A stretch of 17,126 nt of DNA from Roseiarcus sp043784465 (GCA_043784465.1 JAYVYJ010000118.1:1-17126), one strand, 5' to 3'. Numbered from the stretch's first letter, positions 6,360 to 13,997 are shown. The notes: generated by a model not told the origin, from the sequence alone. Program-made: numbers and translations.

Positions 6360-9300
6360 TCACTCGGCCGGTCTCGGAACAAGGCGCGGCTGACCCGGCT
6401 CGCTTTCGGCGACTGTCGCTTTCGACAGCCTCCATCCTTTGACAAGCGCGTAGATGGCCGGGATGACGATGAGGGTCAGCAAGGTCGAGGAGACCATGCC
6501 GCCGATCATCGGCACGGCGATGCGCTGCATGACCTCGGACCCTGTGCCCGTGTTCCATAAAATCGGAATCAACCCCGCCATTATGGCGACGACGGTCATC
6601 ATCTTGGGCCGCACCCGCTCGACCGCGCCGAGCATGATCGCTTCGTTGAGGTCGGCTCGGGTGAAAGCGCGTCCGGCGGCCTCACGCTTGTGCCGGACCT
6701 CGTTCAGCGCCTGATCGAGATACATCAGCATCACGACGCCTGTCTCGGCGGCCACGCCGGCCAAAGCTATAAATCCGACGACGACCGCGACCGACATATT
6801 GAAGTTGAGCCACCACATCAGCCACAGCCCTCCGACCAGGGCGAACGGCAGAGACAGCATGACGATGAGGGTCTCGGTCAGCCTCCCGAAATTGAGAAAA
6901 AGCAGCAGGAAAATGATCATCAGCGTCACCGGCACGACGATTTTCAGCTTCGCGGTGGCGCGTTCGAGATATTCGAACTGCCCGCTCCATTGGACAAAGG
7001 TCCCTGGCGGGAAATGCACATTGTCGGCGACGGCCTTCTGCGCGTCGGCGACATAGCCGCCGAGATCGCGGTCGTGCATGTCGATGAAGATATAGACGGC
7101 GAGCTGACCGTTTTCGGTGCGGATCGACGTGGGGCCGCGTGTGCGCTCCACCTTAGCGACTTCACCCAGCGGAACCGTGCCGCCCCCCGGCATGGCGATC
7201 AGTACGTCGCGCGCGATCGACTGCGGGTCGCTGCGCAGATCGCGCGGGTAACGGACGTTGACGGTGTAACGTTCGCGTCCTTCGACCGTCGTGGTGACCG
7301 CCGCGCCGCCGAGCGCCATCGCAATTGTGTCTTGTAGGTCTCCGACCATCAGCCCGTAGCGTGCCAGCGCGTCGCGATCCGGCACAATGTCGAGATAATA
7401 ACCGCCGATAACGCGCTCGGCGTAGGCGCTCGACGTGCCGGGGACGTTGCGCACCACCGTCTCGATCTCGCGCGCGACTTTTTCCATGTCGCCAAGGTCT
7501 TTGCCAAGCACCTTAATGCCGACAGGGGTGCGGATGCCGGTGGCCAGCATGTCGGTGCGGGCCTTGATCGGCATGGTCCAGGCGTTTGAGACGCCCGGAA
7601 ACTGCAACGCTTTGTCCATTTCAGCGGTGAGGCTTTCCGTCGTGACGCCGGGCCGCCATTGATCCTTGGGTTTCAGGTTGACGACCGTCTCGAACATCTC
7701 GCTCGGCGCGGGGTCGGTCGAGGTGTCGGCGCGCCCGGCCTTGCCGTAGACGGAGGCGACCTCGGGGAAGGTCTTGATGATGCGGTCCTGGGTTTGCAGC
7801 AATTGGGTCGCCGACGTGACCGAAATGCCGGGCAGGGTCGTCGGCATGAACAGGAGCGTGCCCTCGTTGAGGCTCGGCATGAATTCCGTGCCGAGCTGCC
7901 CGAGCGGCCACCAACTTGCTCCCAGCACCGCCATCGCCAGCACGATCGTCAGGATTTTGGCTTTCAGCACGCCGCGGATCAGCGGCCGGTAAAGCCAGAT
8001 GAGCGCGCGGTTGATGGGGTTTTTGTGCTCGGGAATGATCCTGCCCCGCACAAAAAGGATCATCAGCACCGGCACGAGCGTGATCGATAGAATGGCGGCC
8101 GCCGCCATCGAGAATGTTTTGGTGAAGGCGAGCGGACCGAACAGGCGGCCCTCCTGCGATTCCAGCGTGAAGATCGGCATGAACGAAACGGTGATGACGA
8201 GCAGGCTGAAAAACAGCGACGGCCCCACCTCGCACGCCGCCTCGATCAACACTTGCCCGCGCGCCTTGCCGGGCTCGGCGCGTTCCAGATGTTTATGCGC
8301 GTTCTCGATCATGACGATCGCGCCGTCGATCATCGCCCCGATGGCGATAGCGATGCCGCCGAGGCTCATGATATTCGCGCCAAGACCGAGGACGCGCATC
8401 GCGCCGAACGCCATCAGGATGCCGACGGGCAGCATGAGGATGGCGACGAGCGCGCTGCGAATGTGCAGCAGGAAGACGATGCAGACCAGCGCCACGATCG
8501 CGCTCTCTTCGAGCAGCGTGTGCTCCAGCGTCTCGATGGCCGACTCGATGAGGTTCGAACGGTCGTAGACGGGCACGATTTTCGTGCCTTCCGGCAGGCT
8601 CGGCAGAAGCGCCGCCATGCGCTGCTTGATGTTTTCGATGACGTCGAGCGCATTCGAGCCGGAGCGTTGCAGGGCGATGCCGCTGGAGACTTCGCCCTCT
8701 CCGTTCAACTCGGTGACGCCGCGCCGTTCGTCCGGCCCCAGTTCGATGCGAGCGACGTCCTTCAAAAGAACAGGCGTGCCGCCGTCGACCTTGAGGACAA
8801 TTTTGCCGAGATCGTCGACGCCGCGCAGGTAGCCCTTGCCGCGCACGATGAATTCGAAGCCGGACAGTTCCAGGGTGCGCCCGCCGACATCGGTGTTGCT
8901 GGCGCGAATGACCTCGCGAATCTTGTCGAGCGTGATGCCGAGATCGCGCAGGCGTTGGGGGTCGACGACGACATTGTATTGCTTGACGAAGCCGCCGACG
9001 CCGGCGATTTCCGCGACGCCTTCGGCTTTGGCGAGGCCATAACGCAGCGCCCAGTCCTGCGTGCTGCGCGTTTGTGCGAGGGTCTGGTTTTGCGCCGTAA
9101 TCGCGTATTGGTAGACCCAGCCGACTCCTGTGGCGTCCGGGCCAAGGGTCGGGGTCACGCCGGCCGGTAGCCGCGTCGCGGCTGCGTTCAAATATTCGAG
9201 CACACGGCTGCGCGCCCAATATATGTCCGTTCCGTCCTCGAAGATGATGTAGACGAACGACACGCCGAAAAACGAAAATCCGCGCACGGCTTTGGATTTA

Positions 9301-9530
9301 GGTACGGTGAGCATGGCGGTCGTGAGCGGATAGGTGATCTGGTCTTCGACCACCTGAGGAGCCTGGCCAGGGTCTTCGGTGTAGATGATGACTTGCGTAT
9401 CGGAGAGGTCCGGAATCGCATCGAGCGGCAGGTGGCGCAGCGCGTAAAGGCCGCCCGCGACCGCGAACAGGGTCGCGATCAGCACCAGCATGATGTTGCG
9501 GGCGGACCAGGCGATGAGGCTCGCGATCAT
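6360..9530 (-). CDS. cusA: CusA-type heavy-metal RND efflux pump (inner-membrane subunit)
   Basis: This 1056-residue protein is full length for the HME-RND family. The N-terminus (MIASLIAWSARN, then LPLDAIPDLSDTQVII) is canonical. The proton-relay Asp is Asp402 in GAMIDGAIVMIEN of span 4 (E. coli CusA Asp405). Two of the three pore methionines of E. coli CusA are matched: Met612 in APSEMFET and Met661 in DMLATGI. The third, in GGAMVGETVEG of CusA, is Ala744 here (GGAAVTTTVEG). C-terminal spans carry GFIALAGVAAETGVVML and ERVRPKMMT. It couples proton entry to export of Cu(I)/Ag(I) from the periplasm through CusB and an outer channel. The ATG at 9530 overlaps the cusB stop by 4 bp. The ion specificity is inferred from family and context. 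Confidence 0.95.
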   Translation of the reverse strand: MIASLIAWSARNIMLVLIATLFAVAGGLYALRHLPLDAIPDLSDTQVIIYTEDPGQAPQVVEDQITYPLTTAMLTVPKSKAVRGFSFFGVSFVYIIFEDGTDIYWARSRVLEYLNAAATRLPAGVTPTLGPDATGVGWVYQYAITAQNQTLAQTRSTQDWALRYGLAKAEGVAEIAGVGGFVKQYNVVVDPQRLRDLGITLDKIREVIRASNTDVGGRTLELSGFEFIVRGKGYLRGVDDLGKIVLKVDGGTPVLLKDVARIELGPDERRGVTELNGEGEVSSGIALQRSGSNALDVIENIKQRMAALLPSLPEGTKIVPVYDRSNLIESAIETLEHTLLEESAIVALVCIVFLLHIRSALVAILMLPVGILMAFGAMRVLGLGANIMSLGGIAIAIGAMIDGAIVMIENAHKHLERAEPGKARGQVLIEAACEVGPSLFFSLLVITVSFMPIFTLESQEGRLFGPLAFTKTFSMAAAAILSITLVPVLMILFVRGRIIPEHKNPINRALIWLYRPLIRGVLKAKILTIVLAMAVLGASWWPLGQLGTEFMPSLNEGTLLFMPTTLPGISVTSATQLLQTQDRIIKTFPEVASVYGKAGRADTSTDPAPSEMFETVVNLKPKDQWRPGVTTESLTAEMDKALQFPGVSNAWTMPIKARTDMLATGIRTPVGIKVLGKDLGDMEKVAREIETVVRNVPGTSSAYAERVIGGYYLDIVPDRDALARYGLMVGDLQDTIAMALGGAAVTTTVEGRERYTVNVRYPRDLRSDPQSIARDVLIAMPGGGTVPLGEVAKVERTRGPTSIRTENGQLAVYIFIDMHDRDLGGYVADAQKAVADNVHFPPGTFVQWSGQFEYLERATAKLKIVVPVTLMIIFLLLFLNFGRLTETLIVMLSLPFALVGGLWLMWWLNFNMSVAVVVGFIALAGVAAETGVVMLMYLDQALNEVRHKREAAGRAFTRADLNEAIMLGAVERVRPKMMTVVAIMAGLIPILWNTGTGSEVMQRIAVPMIGGMVSSTLLTLIVIPAIYALVKGWRLSKATVAESEPGQPRLVPRPAE

Positions 9531-10954
9531 TTCGCCTCTCCCTGCGCCAGGCCTTGCAACGCCGCTTTAAGATTGCTCTCGGCGTCGATGAGGAAATTGG
9601 CGGCGACGGCGACTTGATCTCCTGCCGCGAGCCCGTCGGTGATTTCGACGTAGCCGCCGCCGCGACGGCCGGTCTTCACCGGACGCGGTTCGAATTTCCC
9701 CTCGCCCTTGTCGAGAATGACGATCTGGCGGTCGCCGCTGTCGATCACCCCGCTGTCTGCGATGGTTAAAACCGGCTTGCCGCCGCCTGTGACGATATCG
9801 ACCTCGGCGTACATATTGGGAAGGAGAGCGTTGTCCGGATTGGGCAGCTCGACACGTAGGCGGGCCGTGCGCGTCTCCTTGTTGATTGCCGGATAAATGA
9901 CCCCGATGCGCCCCTTGAAGATGCGCGCGGAGCCGCGCGGCCTGACCGCGACGTCTTGTCCAACCGCGACCGACGGCAAATCGCCTTCCGGAATGTCCGC
10001 AAGCACCCAGACTACGGAAAGGTCAGCGAGGCGAAACAAGCTTTGGCCCGCCGGCGCCTTCATTCCTTCGACAGCCGCCCTTTCAATGACGACACCGCTT
10101 TGGGGCGATGGCCAAGCAAAGACGGACGGTATTTCCCGGGTCCGTTCGATCGTGGCAAGGACGCTATCGGGAACCCCGAGATTTTCGAGGCGTCGGCGTG
10201 ATCCTTTTAGATTGGCGGCGTCGTTGCGGCTATTGACGGCGAGCAGATACTGCGCCGCCGGCCCAAGTAAGTCGGGCCCATAGACGCGCATCAGCGGCTG
10301 ACCTTTTCGCACGACGCTGCCGGTGGTGACGTTCTCGATCGCTTCGATATAGGCGTCGAAGCGAAGGGCGATGACCGATTGGCGCTGCTCGTCGAGTTGC
10401 ACTGTCCCCGACGCCCGCACCGGCGTCGACAATATGCGCAGGGCGGCCGGCTCGGAACGCACGCCGGTGCGCTGTAGCTTGCCCGGCGAGATTTTGACGA
10501 CCGCGCCGTCTTCGTCCTCGCCCTCGAACACGGGGATATAATCCATGCCCATCGAATCTTTCTTGGGACTGGGCGACGTGTCGGGCAGACCCATGGGATT
10601 GCGGTAGTAGCGAATTTTCTTTGTCCCGCCGCTCGCTGCGGCCTGCTCGGTAACCGCAGGCCGCCGCGTTTCGAAGCTGATGTCTTGGCTGGCGTAGACG
10701 GGCAGGAAGTCGCGACCGGCCTTCGTCCTCTTTGGGCCGCCAGAATAGTCAAGGAGGCCATCAGGATCGCGGTAGTAGATGATCGGTCCGCTGGGCGCGG
10801 CGGCGGTAATGGCCGGACCGGGACTTGCGAACCCGTGAGCTTGAAGCCAGGGCAAGTAGGGTGGCGCGATGCCGCGTTGCCCGGCCCAATAGCCCGCCAA
10901 CCCCACCGCAACGAGCGCGGTGAGGGTGAGGCCGGTGCGGCCAGCGTTGCTCAA
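9527..10954 (-). CDS. cusB: CusB-type periplasmic adaptor (membrane fusion protein) with duplicated metal-binding segment
   Basis: The 475-residue protein has one N-terminal membrane anchor (residues 7-24). Two related segments follow. Residues 58-87 are YYRDPDG...KAGRDFLPVY, and 115-143 are YYRNPMGLPDTS...DSMGMDYIPVF. The second is a heavy-metal-binding-domain variant with Met121, Met135 and Met137; all three are replaced in the first copy (Asp65, Ala79, Arg81). After these come the lipoyl-like (SGTVQLDEQ..., GSVVRKGQPLM), helical hairpin, beta-barrel (LADLSVVWVLADIPEGDL) and membrane-proximal domains of the HlyD/CusB family. It links CusA to the outer-membrane channel and hands metal to the pump. 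It overlaps its neighbours by 4 bp on each side. It is longer than E. coli CusB because of the extra N-terminal segments. Confidence 0.94.
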   Translation of the reverse strand: MSNAGRTGLTLTALVAVGLAGYWAGQRGIAPPYLPWLQAHGFASPGPAITAAAPSGPIIYYRDPDGLLDYSGGPKRTKAGRDFLPVYASQDISFETRRPAVTEQAAASGGTKKIRYYRNPMGLPDTSPSPKKDSMGMDYIPVFEGEDEDGAVVKISPGKLQRTGVRSEPAALRILSTPVRASGTVQLDEQRQSVIALRFDAYIEAIENVTTGSVVRKGQPLMRVYGPDLLGPAAQYLLAVNSRNDAANLKGSRRRLENLGVPDSVLATIERTREIPSVFAWPSPQSGVVIERAAVEGMKAPAGQSLFRLADLSVVWVLADIPEGDLPSVAVGQDVAVRPRGSARIFKGRIGVIYPAINKETRTARLRVELPNPDNALLPNMYAEVDIVTGGGKPVLTIADSGVIDSGDRQIVILDKGEGKFEPRPVKTGRRGGGYVEITDGLAAGDQVAVAANFLIDAESNLKAALQGLAQGEAK

Positions 10955-11355
10955 GGGATGGCCTTGAGGGTGAGCTTGGTCTCCAAAGTGCCCGCCTCGC
11001 CCTGGACCTTCGCGCCCAGCGACAACCGCCAGCCTCCCGCCATGGTCAGATTGACCTTGAACCGATAGACGCCCGGCTCCGTTGAAGGCATTTCGGCGAT
11101 GGAAGAGGTCATCTCCTCCATACTGTCGGGAGCCATATCGATCCTCTTTGCGAAGATCACCGCTCCGGGAACCGGTTTGCCCGTTCGCTTATCGGTCAAG
11201 CGAACCGCGATCTCCGCGCTGTCGCCTTTCTTGATTTCGGATTGTACGAGCTGAAATTCATAGTCGGCGATGGCGGCCCATGCGGGCGCGGCGGCGGTCC
11301 AGGCGTAAGCGATCGTCGCCGCAGCGGCGGCGTTATTTATCCAATTGATTTTCAT
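10951..11355 (-). CDS. YtkA/FixH-like secreted beta-sandwich protein, putative periplasmic Cu-handling partner of CusBA
   Basis: The open frame extends to 11403, but the start chosen is ATG 11355 (GGGA nine bases upstream), which makes a normal signal peptide: MKINWINNAAAAATIAYAWT, cleavage after AWA near residue 27. The 134-residue product has the YtkA/FixH-like pattern: AEIAVRLTDKRTGKPVPGA followed by PGVYRFKVNLTMAGGWRLSL. A Met-rich loop (Met74, 79, 82, 89; DMAPDSMEEM) could bind Cu(I)/Ag(I). It is the first of three 4-bp-overlapping genes with cusB and cusA, at the position where E. coli has the metallochaperone CusF, which is not present here. A CusF-like role is inference; the domain call is fairly sure. 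Confidence 0.82.
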   Translation of the reverse strand: MKINWINNAAAAATIAYAWTAAAPAWAAIADYEFQLVQSEIKKGDSAEIAVRLTDKRTGKPVPGAVIFAKRIDMAPDSMEEMTSSIAEMPSTEPGVYRFKVNLTMAGGWRLSLGAKVQGEAGTLETKLTLKAIP

Positions 11356-11427
11356 GACTGTTTGTCCCAAATTCATCGTCGCGCCGCGCGTTTGCACGCA
11401 CAATCAAGGCAAGACGCAGGTCTTTCG

Positions 11428-11446
11428 GCTCGGCGAGGGGCCGAGC
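11428..11446. repeat. 7-bp perfect hairpin between the Cys-rich gene and the YtkA-like/cusBA operon
   Basis: GCTCGGC (11428-11434) and GCCGAGC (11440-11446) form a perfect 7-bp stem with a 5-base loop. It lies between the stop of the Cys-rich gene (11478) and the start at 11355. No U-tract follows on either strand. It may set the relative expression of the two genes by processing or partial attenuation if they share a transcript. Confidence 0.4.
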
Positions 11447-11477
11447 TTGGGACCGGCTGAGTTAGCCAGCGATGAAT

Positions 11478-11852
11478 TCAGGTTCGAGGAGGGCGAGGCG
11501 GCGGCGGCTCCGCCATCCGGTCGCGGCGTCGATCATTTCCGAACGCAAGCGCACGAAAATTCCGCGATAACATCACAGCGGAATCGGGAGTCGGGAGCAA
11601 AGCCGCCAGACAGCTTGCAGCGCAAAAAGCCGCACACGGGCAATCTTTTTGATAGTCCGGCAAACCTTGTTTAGGTCGGGGACAACATTCCATGGACGCC
11701 ATCGCGGCGGACATGTCCGCCATGCTGAGCGTCGCTGCCGCCCTAGGCGCAGCGTTCCCGGCCCAGGCGCGCGGGGTCGCTAAAGGGCCAGCCAGGAAAC
11801 TCGCTATCGCGAGTATCGACAACAGGCGTGCGATGAAGATGCGAACGTCCAC
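11478..11852 (-). CDS. small secreted Cys/Met-rich protein, putative metal binder
   Basis: The only reasonable start is GTG 11852, since the next Met is residue 44. The 124-residue product has a good signal peptide (MDVRIFIARLLSILAIASFL, cleavage near AWA at 29-31). It then has a spaced methionine run (Met44, 47, 51, 54) and six cysteines (Cys56, 57, 71, 73, 77, 81; ECCPRPK, DCPCAAFCAASC). The tail is basic and Pro-rich (EPPPPRPPRT). This resembles small uncharacterised copper-associated secreted proteins (DUF2946-like), but I do not claim the family. It shares its layout with the protein at 1547-1921. It precedes the YtkA-like, cusB and cusA genes in the same orientation with a 122-base gap that contains a hairpin. 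The upstream ribosome-binding site is weak. Confidence 0.6.
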   Translation of the reverse strand: MDVRIFIARLLSILAIASFLAGPLATPRAWAGNAAPRAAATLSMADMSAAMASMECCPRPKQGLPDYQKDCPCAAFCAASCLAALLPTPDSAVMLSRNFRALAFGNDRRRDRMAEPPPPRPPRT

Positions 11853-12203
11853 CGATCACGTCTAGCATAGCGCCCAAGGAATGACGAGCCTGCCCAGCCG
11901 CCCGTCACGAAGGGGGTTAAGTTGGGTGGGGTGAGACGGAATGCGTGGGTTGCGATGAGGGGCGTACACATAGCCGCCGTTGACCGAACGAAGCCTACCG
12001 TTTCGACGGTTCGGCAGCCGCGTTTTCATCGCGAGTGCACTTCCGTCCGGTCTCCGACCCGTCGCGTGGACAGGCAAAACACGTCACCGCTGCCAGACAA
12101 CCAGCCAATTTGGTCAAATTGGAAATCGGCGCCCGTTCTCGGCGGAAATCGACCTATGCCGTAACCGCGCACCAGGGACCTTCTCTGCGCGGCGTTGCAA
12201 CCC
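11853..12203. other. intergenic region between the cus-associated and dme-type modules
   Basis: No convincing gene is seen in these 351 bases; the short frames here have neither ribosome-binding sites nor recognisable domains. It must hold the promoter of the minus-strand Cys-rich gene, but I cannot identify a clear -35/-10 pair. It contains the palindrome at 12105-12122 and a weaker CCGAAC/GTTCGG inverted pair (11984-11989 and 12009-12014). Confidence 0.5.
12105..12122. promoter_or_regulatory. perfect 7-bp-arm palindrome, possible regulator-binding site
   Basis: CCAATTT (12105-12111) and AAATTGG (12116-12122) are perfect inverted arms around GGTC. The AT-rich palindrome stands out in GC-rich DNA and lies about 100 bases upstream of the dmeR-type promoter. 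The size and symmetry suit a dimeric repressor. No partner regulator can be named. Confidence 0.4.
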
Positions 12204-12233
12204 TTGTGCACATCCCCTCCGGGGGGATATGAT
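12204..12233 (+). promoter_or_regulatory. dmeR-type promoter with operator dyad inside the spacer
   Basis: A -35 TTGTGC (12204-12209) and -10 TATGAT (12228-12233) are 18 bp apart. The spacer holds ATCCCC (12212-12217), then TCCGG, then GGGGAT (12223-12228), a G/C-tract dyad of the kind bound by RcnR/FrmR-family repressors. The initiating ATG of the regulator is at 12239, only six bases after the -10 hexamer, so transcription would start at or almost at the ATG. Elements are seen; autoregulation is inferred from the family. Confidence 0.65.
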
Positions 12234-12238
12234 GTGTT

Positions 12239-12514
12239 ATGGATCGCCATACCCACCAGACCCACCCGGACATTGTGAAACGCCTCAAAAGGGCGGACGG
12301 GCACCTGAAAGGCATTATCGAGATGATCCAGGCCGGACGGCCTTGCCTCGAAATCGCGCAACAGCTCCAGGCTGTCGAAAAGGCGATCATTCAGGCAAAG
12401 AAGACGCTGATCCAGGACCACCTCGATCATTGCCTGGAGGACGCGGTCGGTACGCTGCCGAAAGAGCGGCGCGTCTCTATCGACGCATTCAAAGAAATCA
12501 CCAAGTATTTGTGA
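12239..12514 (+). CDS. dmeR: RcnR/FrmR (CsoR superfamily) metal-sensing repressor, DmeR-like
   Basis: This 91-residue all-helical protein matches the family over its whole length (IVKRLKRADGHLKGIIEMIQ). Candidate metal ligands are His4, His6 and His9 at the N-terminus, Cys36 (RPCLEI), His61 and His64, with Cys65 next to them. The His-rich start and His61/His64 favour Co(II)/Ni(II), as in RcnR and rhizobial DmeR, over Cu(I), for which CsoR uses a Cys-His-Cys set. It should bind the spacer dyad upstream and be released by metal, inducing itself and the transporter seven bases downstream. The ATG at 12239 is the only sensible start; a G-tract 11 bases upstream is a poor ribosome-binding site. 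The family is sure; the symbol rests on pairing with the transporter. Confidence 0.85.
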   Translation: MDRHTHQTHPDIVKRLKRADGHLKGIIEMIQAGRPCLEIAQQLQAVEKAIIQAKKTLIQDHLDHCLEDAVGTLPKERRVSIDAFKEITKYL

Positions 12515-12521
12515 GGAATTT

Positions 12522-13853
12522 ATGCTGAAGACTATTGGGGACTGGCTGGGCTTTGGCGCCCAAGGCGAACTCGCTCATGCGCATGGCGGCCACAGCCATG
12601 GCGGTGGGGGCGGCCACGGCCATACGCACGGCGTGATCGACCCCGGCCTGTCTACGTCGGAGCGGGGTATCTGGGCAATCAAGTGGTCGTTCGTGATCCT
12701 TGCCGTCACGGCCACGTTGCAGCTGATCGTGGTGTTCACGTCGGGCTCGGTCGCGTTGCTCGCGGATACGATCCACAATATCGGCGATGCGACGACGGCG
12801 ATTCCCCTCTGGGCCGCTTTTGTGCTGGCGCGCCGCAAGCCGTCAAAGGTGTTCAACCACGGCCTTGGCAGGGCCGAGGATCTGGCCGGCATGCTGATCG
12901 TCCTTATCATCTTGTTCAGCGCGGTCGTCGCCGGCTACGAAGCTGTTAGCCGCCTGATCCATCCCCAGCCGATCACGCAGCTTCTGGCCGTCGCCATTGC
13001 CGGCGTCATCGGCTTTGCGGGCAATGAGATCGTGGCGGTGTTCCGCATCAAGGTCGGCCGCGAGATGAACAGCGCAGCGCTGATCGCGGACGGTTATCAT
13101 GCTCGCACGGACGGGCTGACCAGCCTCGCGGTCGTGGCGGGGGCGTTCGGCGTTTGGATGGGCTTTCCGCTGGCGGACCCCATTGTCGGCCTGCTCATCA
13201 CGATAACCATTTTCGGGATCGTGTGGCAGTCCGCCAAAGCGGTCGTCACCCGTAGCCTCGATGGAGTCGATCCGGCCGTATTGGAAGAAATTCGCCATGC
13301 CGCCGAACAAGTGCCTGGCGTTGCGAAGCTAACGGATGTGAAAGCCCGCTGGCTTGGTCACAAGCTGAATGCCGACGTGACGATCGCGGTCGATGGCCGT
13401 CTTAGCGTCGCCGAGGCGAACCGGATCGCCGTGGCCTTGCAGGAAGAGTTGCGCGAGCATTTGCCGGCGCTGGGCGCATCGACGGTGCAATTCGACCGCG
13501 AAGGCGTTGAGGCCGTCGCTCGGGCCGGTCATCACGCGCCCAAACCGTTTCGGGTTTCGTCGCTGCTCGCGTCGGGTCTGCTTCAGATTGTGAATACGCT
13601 TGAGGGCGAGCGCATGCGATTGACCCTAACGGAGCCTACGGAAGGGCTGGCGGCGGTCGTCCATATCAAGCGGCCGGACGGTTCCATCGAGCGGCTGCCG
13701 CTGGAAGCCTCGGACGACGACCATCTTGCCTTGCAAAGCGCAGTCGCGCCCGCCGAGCCGCATGAATTCGACGCCGATCTGGTGTTGTTGGCGGGCGAGC
13801 GGCGCGAAGTGCTACCCTTTCGTATGGAAGAGGCGGAAGGCCACCCTCACTGA
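12522..13853 (+). CDS. dmeF: cation diffusion facilitator, DmeF-like Co/Ni exporter with C-terminal extension
   Basis: The start is ATG 12522 with AGGA five bases upstream. The 443-residue protein begins with a His-rich cytoplasmic arm (residues 19-37, HAHGGHSHGGGGGHGHTHG). A six-span CDF domain follows, with metal-site residues in span 2 (Asp82, His85, Asp89 in ADTIHNIGD) and span 5 (His193, Asp197 in DGYHARTD), then a cytoplasmic CDF C-terminal domain (about 250-327). Most CDF proteins end near there, at about 300-330 residues. Here another 110 residues (334-443) continue with HHAPKPFRVSSLL and several strand-like segments, ending EEAEGHPH. It exchanges metal for protons at the inner membrane. 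Co(II)/Ni(II) specificity is inferred from the dmeR-like gene directly upstream. The nature of the C-terminal extension is unknown. Confidence 0.9.
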   Translation: MLKTIGDWLGFGAQGELAHAHGGHSHGGGGGHGHTHGVIDPGLSTSERGIWAIKWSFVILAVTATLQLIVVFTSGSVALLADTIHNIGDATTAIPLWAAFVLARRKPSKVFNHGLGRAEDLAGMLIVLIILFSAVVAGYEAVSRLIHPQPITQLLAVAIAGVIGFAGNEIVAVFRIKVGREMNSAALIADGYHARTDGLTSLAVVAGAFGVWMGFPLADPIVGLLITITIFGIVWQSAKAVVTRSLDGVDPAVLEEIRHAAEQVPGVAKLTDVKARWLGHKLNADVTIAVDGRLSVAEANRIAVALQEELREHLPALGASTVQFDREGVEAVARAGHHAPKPFRVSSLLASGLLQIVNTLEGERMRLTLTEPTEGLAAVVHIKRPDGSIERLPLEASDDDHLALQSAVAPAEPHEFDADLVLLAGERREVLPFRMEEAEGHPH

Positions 13854-13951
13854 CAGCGCCTGCCTCGGATTTCAAACTCCCAAGGAAGCGTTCTGCAATC
13901 GAATCCAGAGGCCGGGTATCGCATTTCAAAATTCACACCGCCCATAATATC

Positions 13952-13974
13952 TCGCGTTGTACGAATTAACGCGA
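13952..13974. repeat. 7-bp inverted repeat downstream of the dmeF-like gene
   Basis: TCGCGTT (13952-13958) and AACGCGA (13968-13974) flank nine bases, and ATTTTA follows on the plus strand. This could be a weak intrinsic terminator of the dmeRF-like transcript (99 bases past the stop) or an operator for the glycosyltransferase gene 60 bases downstream. The symmetry is seen; the two roles cannot be separated by eye. Confidence 0.4.
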
Positions 13975-13997
13975 ATTTTAGCTGGCTTCCCTAACGT

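Noticed and set aside
6161..6445. Minus-strand frame with a hydrophobic segment overlapping the end of cusA and the small peptide gene
   Set aside because: It overlaps two better supported genes on both sides, has no ribosome-binding site, and its hydrophobic stretch is explained by chance reading of Leu/Val-rich codons.
11862..12077. Minus-strand 71-residue frame in the intergenic region
   Set aside because: No ribosome-binding site, no recognisable domain and a composition unlike the neighbouring genes; at most a decayed remnant.
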